From contig NZ_JBASXK010000029.1 of assembly GCF_049276915.1 (NCBI RefSeq), positions 1 to 10,018 of the forward strand: 10,018 nt of DNA, in the 5' to 3' direction. This DNA is from Aestuariivita sp049276915 (GTDB lineage: Bacteria > Pseudomonadota > Alphaproteobacteria > Rhodobacterales > Rhodobacteraceae). This document shows positions 1-5,027 of the stretch, in pieces. Positions within the stretch are counted from its first letter, which is position 1, and each line of letters starts with the position of its first letter. The notes beneath the pieces are model-generated. The model was not told the origin of the DNA. It searched no databases and saw only the letters and a program-made list of their open reading frames with translations. The position numbers and the translations under genes were made by a program.

Positions 1-483
1 AGCCACGGCAGCATCGTGGGGTTCTGGAACGCCATGCCAATGCGCAACTGCCTGACCGACGCCTCCCTGCCACCGACCAAAACGACGCCGGAAGATCTGC
101 CGAACAAACTGCCCACCGAGCAGGTTCTCACTGCGCGTGATTGCGACGAATGGCCCGTTCTGATCGAAAAAGTCGAAGGTGAATTCCGCCAGACGCACGA
201 TCGCCTCGCACGGCGGCAGCGTATCCAAATGCAAATCGGATTCCTTGGCGCGGATCTCCGCATAGATCTGACGCAGAGCGGCAAGGTAGAGATCGTCCTT
301 GCTGCCGAAATAGTGATAGATGAGGCGCGGATTGCAGGCCGCGCGCTGCGCGATCTTGTGAATTTTCGAGCCATCATAGCCGTGCGCAGCGAATTCCGTC
401 AAAGCAGCCTCGAGAATCTGCGCTTTCGTACGCTCCGGATCACGTGAGCGAACTGCTTTGCCATTTCGAATTATCGACGCCAT
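1..483 (-). CDS. TetR-family transcriptional regulator, 3' part replaced at a junction and cut by the window edge
   Basis: The ATG at 483 opens a frame that stays open to the window edge (161 codons seen). Residues about 20-68 form a typical TetR DNA-binding domain: helix 1 with ILEAALTEFAAHGYDG, the helix-turn-helix IHKIAQRAACNPRLIYHYF, then the family signature FGSKDDLYLAAL. Ligand-domain helices continue (residues about 90-127, ending TRSENLLGG). After about residue 127 the frame turns into low-complexity Arg/Gly/Trp-rich sequence unlike any TetR C-terminus, while another frame of the same strand here encodes ABC-ATPase sequence. So the regulator probably lost its ligand-binding C-terminal part. 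TetR repressors usually control a neighbouring transporter or enzyme operon; the fused ATPase fragment may be what is left of that neighbour. The ribosome site before the ATG is weak. The TetR N-terminus is certain; whether the product works is doubtful. Confidence 0.8.
   Translation of the reverse strand, partial: MASIIRNGKAVRSRDPERTKAQILEAALTEFAAHGYDGSKIHKIAQRAACNPRLIYHYFGSKDDLYLAALRQIYAEIRAKESDLHLDTLPPCEAIVRLAEFTFDFFDQNGPFVAITRSENLLGGQFVRQIFRRRFGRWQGGVGQAVAHWHGVPEPHDAAVA
3..113 (-). pseudogene. ABC-transporter ATPase fragment (Q-loop region) lacking its N-terminus and Walker A
   Basis: Reading leftward in the frame whose codons start at plus positions 3, 6, 9 and so on, the minus strand gives SSGVVLVGGREASVRQL and then IGMAFQNPTMLPW. 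This is the stretch between Walker A and the Q-loop of ABC ATPases of the nitrate/taurine/sulfonate import type, where a conserved GMxFQ..xLxPW follows a strand of the form SGxVxVxGR. No GxxGxGKS/T Walker A exists upstream in this frame; instead the TetR gene occupies that space in a different frame. The gene therefore starts abruptly near 95-115 and continues past the left edge, so the rest cannot be judged. I infer a deletion joining two same-direction genes. Confidence 0.6.
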
Positions 484-514
484 GGCGCAGCGCTATCAGA
501 CCGAAGCAGATTAG

Positions 515-706
515 CCAAGTTGCCGTTGGCTTGAGTGCAAGGGTGGCAGCTACTCATGCGAGTTCATCTCAGGAAAACGCACCCTAAGTCCTGATGCCGA
601 ACCTACAATGGGCATTCCTTTTGGCGACTTGGAAGAACGTGCATTTCGGTATGAACACGACGGCGATGGAGTTTACCTAGACTGCAATATTGTTTCGTTC
701 TTCTAA
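515..706 (+). pseudogene. Headless coding remnant of an unknown small protein
   Basis: After a TAG at 512-514 a plus-strand frame is open for 63 codons to the TAA at 704-706, with no ATG, GTG or TTG until an ATG at 608. It reads like real protein: two cysteines in WLECKGGSYSCEF, then SGKRTLSPDAEP, PFGDLEERAFRYEHDGDG and an ending VYLDCNIVSFF. Base composition is visibly more A/T-rich than the flanking genes. Either a 32-residue protein starts at 608 (no good ribosome site), or this is the 3' end of a longer gene whose 5' part was lost where the TetR gene now begins. I do not recognise the family. The second reading seems likelier because coding-like sequence extends upstream of 608. Confidence 0.35.
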
Positions 707-830
707 GGAGCGAGACGCTGATTTCCTATGAACCTTGAGGCCAATCGATCGAAGGGGGTTCTGCTGCGCCAAGCCATTCACCGCAAACGGCTTTCTGATT
801 TCAACTCCCCTGCGCAGAACTCGCCAGGTT

Positions 831-856
831 ACCGGCCAAGCTGTTGACTGGCCGGT
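831..856. repeat. Perfect 8-bp inverted repeat
   Basis: ACCGGCCA (831-838) pairs exactly with TGGCCGGT (849-856) across a 10-nt loop. One wobble and one A-T pair could lengthen the stem to 10. No T-run follows on either strand, so it is not a standard intrinsic terminator. It could be a regulator-binding site or an element end. Confidence 0.5.
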
Positions 857-904
857 GAAAACGCCGCTGTTCTGTCCGGCATTCAGGATAGCGCCAAGGC
901 CGAA

Positions 905-926
905 CCGACCCCAGTTATCGGGGCGG
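905..926. repeat. G/C-rich hairpin downstream of the cassette
   Basis: CCG-A-CCCC (905-912) can pair with GGGGCGG (920-926) with one bulged A and a 7-nt loop. It lies about 60 nt beyond the stop of the zinc-finger-like gene on the minus strand. With no T-run it is at best a weak or Rho-assisted end point. Confidence 0.25.
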
Positions 927-986
927 TGTGGGCGCGAGGGCGGGTCGGACAAAAGCCGCAGACAAGTGGCGTATCCTGCCAATGTC

Positions 987-1253
987 CTAGCTTCTCCCTA
1001 ACCGCCTATGACGCGCTGCCCGCTTGGGGCATCCTTCACAGCAATACCTGGCATCTGACCTGCGCCATGTTTGCAGATTTTCCCAGCACCAATCACACCG
1101 CCATGTACCGCGCTGTAGCCGCCTGAAAATTGTTACCGCCCGCTTGAAACGGTTCTGGCTACTGTTGCTCCACAGATAGCCCTCATGGGTGACTGTGATC
1201 CGGCCTTCGCAGCGCTCTGAGATATAAACCCCGTCTGGGTCAGGTGCTGGCAT
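987..1253 (-). CDS. Small Cys-rich, zinc-finger-like protein (88 aa), last gene of the small-gene cassette
   Basis: I place the start at the ATG at 1253 (MPAPDPDGVYISERCEG) because GGAGGG lies 6-7 nt before it. A frame start at 1304 has no such site. The C-terminal third holds CDWC (residues about 57-60), then 14 residues later YCCEGC, and a basic tail KRAARHRR. Paired Cys-x2-Cys motifs with a basic tail suggest a single zinc-binding knuckle that may touch nucleic acid. I have the impression that similar short proteins occur in Rhodobacterales phage and plasmid regions, but I cannot name a family. It overlaps the preceding 31-codon frame by 14 nt, so it is probably co-translated with it. The stop is TAG at 987-989. 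Confidence 0.6.
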   Translation of the reverse strand: MPAPDPDGVYISERCEGRITVTHEGYLWSNSSQNRFKRAVTIFRRLQRGTWRCDWCWENLQTWRRSDARYCCEGCPKRAARHRRLGRS

Positions 1254-1335
1254 GGAAAGCCCTCCAACTTGATTTAATCGCAACGCAGAGGCGGGTTGCC
1301 GCATACTGCTCGAAACGATTTACCTGTTTTGTCAT
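1240..1335 (-). CDS. Tiny hypothetical protein (31 aa), coupled to its neighbours
   Basis: The ATG at 1335 overlaps the TGA of the upstream gene (ATGA), and AGAGG stands 6 nt before it. The product begins MTKQVNRFEQYAATR and ends SSWRAFHAST, basic and aromatic, with no membrane segment. Its stop (1240-1242) lies 14 nt inside the zinc-finger-like gene. It could be a real micro-protein or a leader frame that passes ribosomes on to the next gene. Support is the ribosome site plus the exact ATGA overlap, which recurs at each junction upstream. Confidence 0.45.
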   Translation of the reverse strand: MTKQVNRFEQYAATRLCVAIKSSWRAFHAST

Positions 1336-1769
1336 TCTTGGCCTCTCACGAATTCACGGAATTCTTCGCGCTCCACCGGGGAAAACCGATTGAAGCAGGC
1401 AACCGCGTAGGCCGCGCGTTCTTCTGGCCCTGCCAGATCGGCCCACCACCCCGCATCGGCCACGATATCGTCCAGGGTGGGCAGTGGCACGCCAGCGCAG
1501 CCCAGCGCCGCTCTGGCGACCATGAGGGCGAGTTCCGGCTCGGTGGCATGCAATGCCGCCCAAGCCTTTGCAGCAGCCTCCTGTGGCGTCATACGGGCCT
1601 GCCAGACGGCAGAGGCGGCGTACCAGGCGTCGGGCGTGTCCAGCGTCAGGGCATAGCCCAGAACCTTCGCGGCCTTCTCGTGCTCAGACTTGGCATATCG
1701 CGCCTTCATCGAGCGGGGGGCCGGGCGTGTTGCCCGACCCTCCACTGCCTCTTTCCCGCGCACTGTCAT
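1332..1769 (-). CDS. Hypothetical Ala-rich helical protein (145 aa) of the small-gene cassette
   Basis: The ATG at 1769 is preceded by GGGGTG at a normal distance and overlaps the upstream stop as ATGA. The N-terminal 20 residues are basic and disordered-looking. Then comes a helical body: KARYAKSEHEKAAKVLGYAL, TPDAWYAASAVWQARMTPQEA, AAKAWAALHATEPELALMV, PLPTLDDIVADAGWWADLAG and a C-terminal RFSPVEREEFREFV. There is no signal peptide or membrane segment and no catalytic motif I recognise. Ala, Trp and acidic residues dominate, as in many phage-encoded or element-encoded Rhodobacterales hypotheticals. The same frame stays open far upstream through the transporter gene (to 2939), but that extension is antisense-like junk without its own ribosome site, so I reject the long version. 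Confidence 0.6.
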   Translation of the reverse strand: MTVRGKEAVEGRATRPAPRSMKARYAKSEHEKAAKVLGYALTLDTPDAWYAASAVWQARMTPQEAAAKAWAALHATEPELALMVARAALGCAGVPLPTLDDIVADAGWWADLAGPEERAAYAVACFNRFSPVEREEFREFVRGQE

Positions 1770-1897
1770 TGCGTCACCCCATAGTGCAGTTCCGCAACAA
1801 GCTGCGCGGCGGTTTCGGACAGCCCGTGTTTGCGGCGCAGGTGTCGGACCTGAGTCGGACGCGGATCGCTGCGGCGGTTTCTGGTATCCGTCCTCAT
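1766..1897 (-). CDS. Tiny basic protein (43 aa), helix-turn-helix-like, of the small-gene cassette
   Basis: GGAGGT lies 5 nt before the ATG at 1897, and the ATG overlaps the stop of the preceding frame (ATGA). The product has an Arg-rich start (MRTDTRNRRSDPR), then TQVRHLRRKHGLSETAAQL and VAELHYGVTQ. The middle resembles a short helix-turn-helix (HGLSETAAQLVAEL), so a small DNA-binding regulator is possible but unproven; 43 residues is short for that. It ends with TGA inside the ATG of the next gene. I do not know a named family. Confidence 0.5.
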   Translation of the reverse strand: MRTDTRNRRSDPRPTQVRHLRRKHGLSETAAQLVAELHYGVTQ

Positions 1898-2046
1898 GCC
1901 GCACCTCCGAACTTTCTTGGAAGAGCGTCCAGGGTCGCCATGGCATCAGGGTCAATCTGGCCGCACAAGGCGTGGCTGTCGCGGATGAGCGACTTTTGGG
2001 CAAGATGGTAGCTGACACCAGTCCACCGCGCCTGGGGCAGAGTGAT
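1894..2046 (-). pseudogene. First frame of the cassette, without a visible start codon
   Basis: Fifty codons ending in the TGA at 1894-1896 read like protein: ITLPQARWTGVSYHLAQKS, LIRDSHALCGQIDPDAMATL, then DALPRKFGGAA. The stop overlaps the next ATG by 4 nt. Upstream the frame stays open past 2100 (WKKWCGREAHKPC comes just before) but has no ATG, GTG or TTG in a sensible place. The only in-frame ATG leaves 15 residues, and an in-frame TTG leaves 24. A short frame starting MEKMVW at about 2086 stops after ten codons in another phase, which might indicate a one-base shift. It is either a 5'-truncated or frameshifted gene, or it uses a rare start. Its clean overlap with the next gene suggests that it was once real. 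Confidence 0.4.
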
Positions 2047-2071
2047 ACAAGGCTTATGTGCCTCTCGACCA

Positions 2072-2111
2072 CACCATTTTTTCCATAAAATGAAAACGTT
2101 ACGGCTATTTT
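2072..2111 (-). promoter_or_regulatory. AT-rich patch upstream of the small-gene cassette
   Basis: This 40-nt stretch is much richer in A/T than anything nearby and includes CATTTT/AAAATG arms (2075-2080 and 2087-2092) around a 6-nt loop. It sits where a minus-strand promoter for the cassette would be expected. I cannot fix -35 and -10 boxes. Confidence 0.25.
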
Positions 2112-2134
2112 CGCATCCTTCGGGGTGCGTTTTT
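2112..2134 (+). terminator. Rho-independent terminator with UUCG loop
   Basis: CGCATCC (2112-2118), loop TTCG (2119-2122) and GGGTGCG (2123-2129) form a 7-bp stem with one T-G wobble, followed at once by TTTTT (2130-2134). This is a textbook terminator for plus-strand transcription, although no plus-strand gene precedes it. On the minus strand the stem has a C-A mismatch and no T-run. It could still act as a weak end for the transporter transcript, or block antisense transcription leaving the cassette. Confidence 0.6.
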
Positions 2135-2188
2135 GCGTTGCGAGGGCTGTGACCTGCCCCTTGTGGCGCAAGGGATAAACTGCCCGGT

Positions 2189-2221
2189 CGCGGGATGGCG
2201 ACATGTCTGGCAGCGCCCGCG
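2189..2221. repeat. Inverted repeat at the 3' end of the EamA transporter gene
   Basis: CGCGGG (2189-2194) pairs with CCCGCG (2216-2221), and the loop contains the perfect palindrome GACATGTC (2200-2207). It begins right after the transporter stop on the minus strand. No T-run follows, so it may be an RNA-stabilising 3' hairpin or chance in G/C-rich DNA. Confidence 0.25.
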
Positions 2222-3124
2222 TCAGGCCGGCAGTTTTCTGCGGACGCTGATCAACAGCCCGATTGTCAGAATGACCAGTGCCAGGATGCTTGTGAGGCTC
2301 AGGGTTTCGCTCAGCAATACAGCGCCCAAGACGGCACCGCCCCCCGGCACCGCAGCAAGGATCAGAGAGGTGTTGGCATTGCCGATCGTGCGGGACGCAT
2401 GCGCGATGAACAAAAGCCCGATCAGATTTGGCACAAAGCCCTGATAGACCGCCTGCAGAACAAGCGGGCCCAGCGGGGCATCTGCAATGCCGGAGGGCAG
2501 CCAAAGCGCCCAGATCGGCAGATAGAGGACCGCATTGACGATGGTCCCGCAAAAAATGATCTGCATCGGGCCAAGTTGCCAGCGCTCGGACAGGACGACA
2601 TAGGAGGCGAAAAAGACTGCTCCGGCCACGAACATCAGATCGCCAATCCATGCGCCCTTGATGCTGGAAACGCTGGCGTCCCAGGCCAGCACCACCGCTG
2701 AAACAAGAACCAGCACAGCGCCGATGACCTGGCGAACGCCGGGCAGAACCCGGAACAGGAAAATGCCGAACAGGATACTGATCAAGGGCAGCACCCCGTT
2801 CATGAAGATCCCGCCATGGGCGGCGGGGGCATAGAGAAAGCCGGAAAAGACGATCAGAATATAGACCGGCCCCAGAATGAACGAGAGCAGGGCGATCTGC
2901 GTCAGGCGCATCCCGCGCCATGGCTTGTAGTAAAGGCACAGGGGCAGGGCCACCAGAGATGCCAGCCCATAGCGCATCGCCGCCAGATCATAGACCGTCA
3001 GCCCGCTTTCGTTCGCAACCCGGCTGACGATCAGCCAGAAGGACCACACAAGGACGATGGTCCAGGCCGCCGCATAGCCCGTGACATGTGAAGAGGAGCG
3101 TGTGGGCATCGGCGCTGTGTTCAA
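2222..3124 (-). CDS. EamA/DMT-superfamily inner-membrane transporter
   Basis: The product is about 295-300 residues, the normal size for ten-helix drug/metabolite transporters made of two EamA repeats. Hydrophobic segments follow one another from residue about 17 (GYAAAWTIVLVWSFWLIVS) to the end (ILALVILTIGLLISVRR). The first repeat carries the usual RYGLASLVALP after helix 2. The second ends with the typical IGNANTSLILAAVPGGGAVLGAVLLSE pattern, where a helix-9 P/G-rich turn precedes a Glu. Such proteins export metabolites or amino acids, or import small solutes; the substrate cannot be deduced. The frame can start at TTG 3124 or ATG 3109 (MPTRSSS); neither has a clear ribosome site, and I lean to the ATG. 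It stands alone, with 124 nt separating it from the permease on its right. Confidence 0.85.
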   Translation of the reverse strand: MNTAPMPTRSSSHVTGYAAAWTIVLVWSFWLIVSRVANESGLTVYDLAAMRYGLASLVALPLCLYYKPWRGMRLTQIALLSFILGPVYILIVFSGFLYAPAAHGGIFMNGVLPLISILFGIFLFRVLPGVRQVIGAVLVLVSAVVLAWDASVSSIKGAWIGDLMFVAGAVFFASYVVLSERWQLGPMQIIFCGTIVNAVLYLPIWALWLPSGIADAPLGPLVLQAVYQGFVPNLIGLLFIAHASRTIGNANTSLILAAVPGGGAVLGAVLLSETLSLTSILALVILTIGLLISVRRKLPA

Positions 3125-3130
3125 TCTGCA

Positions 3131-3150
3131 AATCAGGGGAACGCTCCCCA
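3131..3150. repeat. Short inverted repeat before the EamA transporter
   Basis: GGGGA and TCCCC flank the 4-nt ACGC just upstream of the transporter start, giving a 5-bp stem. It could be an operator half-site pair or a 5' leader hairpin. The rest of the 3125-3248 gap holds only a weak TTGACC (minus strand, 3211-3216) without a matching -10 box. Confidence 0.25.
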
Positions 3151-3248
3151 GGTTCCAGCTCTAGGAGGTGAGTTGGGGCGAGACAAGAGAGGTTTGAGCC
3201 AAAAGTCGATGGTCAAGCAGCTCCCGGCAGGATCGGGTCGGGGTCCGC

Positions 3249-4181
3249 TCAGCCCAGAACGGTCAGCCAGCCCCAGACGGTCAGGATAGACACTCCTGTT
3301 GCGATCAGCACCGAGGATGCTGCCACACGCCGGGCGCGGCCATAGGTGTTGGCAAAGATATAGGCATTGAAACCTGGTGCCATCGCAGCGGTCAGAACCC
3401 CTGAGCGGAACAGATCGTCGGGCAGGCTGAGTGTTTTGCCCAAACTCCAGGTGATGGCCGGATGGATCAACAGGGCAATCACGCAGACCATCGCAATCGC
3501 GCGCAGATCGCCTTCCGGGCGGTACTGAACCAGAACGCCGCCCAAAGCAAACAGCGCGCCGGGCAGGGCGGCGGCGATGATGAGCGAGAGCGCGTCATCA
3601 ATGGCACCGGGCAGGGTCCAGTCGTTGAGATTGAACAGGAACCCCAGCATAATGCCCAGGACCAATGTGTTCGAGAACATCCCCTTGAACACAGCCAGCA
3701 GCAAACTGCGCCCGCTTTTGCCGCGGTTGCGGACCGCTTCCATGGTCGTGATCCCCAGCGCATAGCAAAACGCAGAATGCATCGCGATGATCGCGAAGTT
3801 GCCCACCAGACTATCCGGGCCATAGGCGCGTTCCGTGATCGGCAGACCCAGCAGAACCGAGTTCGAGAACAGACCGCAAAAGCCGATAGCGACGCTGTCC
3901 TCCCAGTCTCGTTTGAACAGGACCCGCGCGCCAAGGATGCCAAGACCAAAGCAAATGGCCGAGCCCGTATAGTAAGACACCAGAAGGCGCGGGTCGAAGC
4001 TGGTCTGCAGGTCCAGATTTGCGATGGCTGAAAACAGCAGACAGGGGATCGCAAAGCCTTGGGTGAATTTCATGATGCCGTCGATATTGGCAAAGCTCAG
4101 GTATCCGGCCCGCGTGGCGGCGTATCCCGACCCGATCACCAGAAAAACCGGCAGAATGACGTCGATCAGCGTTTGCAGCAT
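3249..4181 (-). CDS. AEC-family (auxin efflux carrier-like) permease
   Basis: This 310-residue membrane protein has the AEC/MdcF layout: an N-terminal helix LIDVILPVFLVIGSGYAATRAGYLS, then FTQGFAIPCLLFSAIANLDL with the broken-helix IPCLLF of this family. SNSVLLGLPITERAYG (the GLP motif) follows in the middle, and after a cytoplasmic loop the second half repeats the pattern with LSLIIAAALPGALFALGGVL and VLTAAMAPGFNAYIFANTYG. Family members carry malonate, malate or other carboxylates, or unknown solutes; the exact substrate is not visible. The ATG at 4181 has GAGG about 7 nt upstream. It lies 45 nt after the metallo-hydrolase with no terminator between, so it may be the last gene of the operon. 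Confidence 0.88.
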   Translation of the reverse strand: MLQTLIDVILPVFLVIGSGYAATRAGYLSFANIDGIMKFTQGFAIPCLLFSAIANLDLQTSFDPRLLVSYYTGSAICFGLGILGARVLFKRDWEDSVAIGFCGLFSNSVLLGLPITERAYGPDSLVGNFAIIAMHSAFCYALGITTMEAVRNRGKSGRSLLLAVFKGMFSNTLVLGIMLGFLFNLNDWTLPGAIDDALSLIIAAALPGALFALGGVLVQYRPEGDLRAIAMVCVIALLIHPAITWSLGKTLSLPDDLFRSGVLTAAMAPGFNAYIFANTYGRARRVAASSVLIATGVSILTVWGWLTVLG

Positions 4182-4226
4182 CTGTGGGCCTCGGTACCTG
4201 TGACCAAGTGGCCATACGGCAGTCGT

Positions 4227-5027
4227 TTACAGGCCAAGTTCGATGACCATCCCGTCAAAGGCGGGTTCTATGTGATCGGCGGTTTCCTCAAGCAGCGTCT
4301 GATAATCCAGATCAATGTGCATGTTGGTCAGCACTCCACGCTTGGGGTTGGCCCGCGTGATCCATTCCAGTGTCTGATCCAGATGGGCATGGGTCGGATG
4401 CGGAGTGCGGCGCAATGCATCCACGATCCAGACATCCAATCCTTCAAGAACGGGCCAGACATCATCCGGGATCTGTGCCACATCCGGCAGATAGGCCAGA
4501 CCTGCGATACGAAACCCAAGGGCTTCGATGCTGCCGTGGTTCACTTCGAACGGGTCAAAGGCGATTGGGCCGCCCGGCCCGTCCACCTCGAAGGTGCCCG
4601 AGATCGTTTTCATGTCGAGGATCGGCGGATAGGGAGAACCTTCTGGCTGCACGAAGGCATAGCCAAATTTGGAAAACAGCGCGTTCTGCGTGTCTCCGTC
4701 TGCCCAGACCGGGATGCGCGACCGCATGTTGAACACGATCATGCGCAGGTCGTCGATGCCATGCACATGATCCGCGTGGCTATGTGTATAAACCACCCCG
4801 TCCAGCCGTCCGGTGCCCGTATCCAGAAGCTGCGATCGCATGTCCGGCGAGGTGTCGATCAGCACGCTTGTCGTGCCCTCGGGTCCGTCCCGTTCGACCA
4901 GCATGGAACAGCGGCGTCTGCGATTCCTGGGGTTGTGCGGATCACAGTCGCCCCAATGACCGCCAAGGCGGGGCACGCCCCCCGAAGATCCACAGCCCAG
5001 AATGGTAAAGCGCAACCTGTCACTCAT
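4227..5027 (-). CDS. Metallo-beta-lactamase-fold hydrolase, PhnP-like
   Basis: I choose the ATG at 5027 (MSDRLRFTILGCGSSGG; 266 aa) because it overlaps the tatD-like stop as ATGA and has GGAAGG 7 nt before it. An ATG at 5042 lies inside the upstream gene. The metal-binding motif THSHADH sits at residues 81-87, followed by GIDDLR. More ligands are likely in NHGS, in DALRRTPHPTHAH and in TNMHIDLDY near the C-terminus. The N-terminal GCGSSGGVPRLGG and DCDPHNPRNRRRRCS are typical of the PhnP/RNase Z-like branch, which cleaves cyclic phosphates or other phosphodiesters. PhnP itself hydrolyses ribosyl 1,2-cyclic phosphate, but no phn genes are seen here, so the substrate stays open. Genes of this type follow tatD in many alphaproteobacteria. 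Confidence 0.88.
   Translation of the reverse strand: MSDRLRFTILGCGSSGGVPRLGGHWGDCDPHNPRNRRRRCSMLVERDGPEGTTSVLIDTSPDMRSQLLDTGTGRLDGVVYTHSHADHVHGIDDLRMIVFNMRSRIPVWADGDTQNALFSKFGYAFVQPEGSPYPPILDMKTISGTFEVDGPGGPIAFDPFEVNHGSIEALGFRIAGLAYLPDVAQIPDDVWPVLEGLDVWIVDALRRTPHPTHAHLDQTLEWITRANPKRGVLTNMHIDLDYQTLLEETADHIEPAFDGMVIELGL

Larger units (their letters stand above)
707..986. other. Stretch with no supported gene
   Basis: Both strands carry open frames of up to about 100 codons here, but they overlap antisense to one another, lack good ribosome sites and show no motif I know. A 39-codon plus frame (728-847) has a purine-rich AAGGAG about 20 nt before its ATG, which is too far away. The region holds an inverted repeat (831-856) and a G/C-rich hairpin (905-926). 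It lies just past the stop of the small-gene cassette, so it may be its 3' untranslated region plus decayed sequence. Confidence 0.4.

Noticed and set aside
16..447. Plus-strand 143-codon frame
   Set aside because: Antisense to the clear TetR helix-turn-helix domain.
728..847. A 39-codon plus-strand frame starting MNLEANRSKG
   Set aside because: The purine-rich AAGGAG is about 20 nt before the ATG, too far to act as its ribosome site, and nothing else supports it.
677..1001. Open frames of 88-101 codons on both strands
   Set aside because: They overlap antisense, have no good ribosome sites, and their composition follows G/C-rich out-of-frame sequence.
1296..2088. Plus-strand frames of 130-160 codons
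   Set aside because: They are Arg/Pro/Gly/Ser-rich mirror frames of the minus-strand cassette, with no motifs or ribosome sites.
1332..2939. A 535-codon minus-strand open frame
   Set aside because: Its right half is an alternative frame of the EamA transporter and its middle runs through the terminator and two better small genes. Only the last 145 codons, with their own ribosome site and ATGA overlap, look real.
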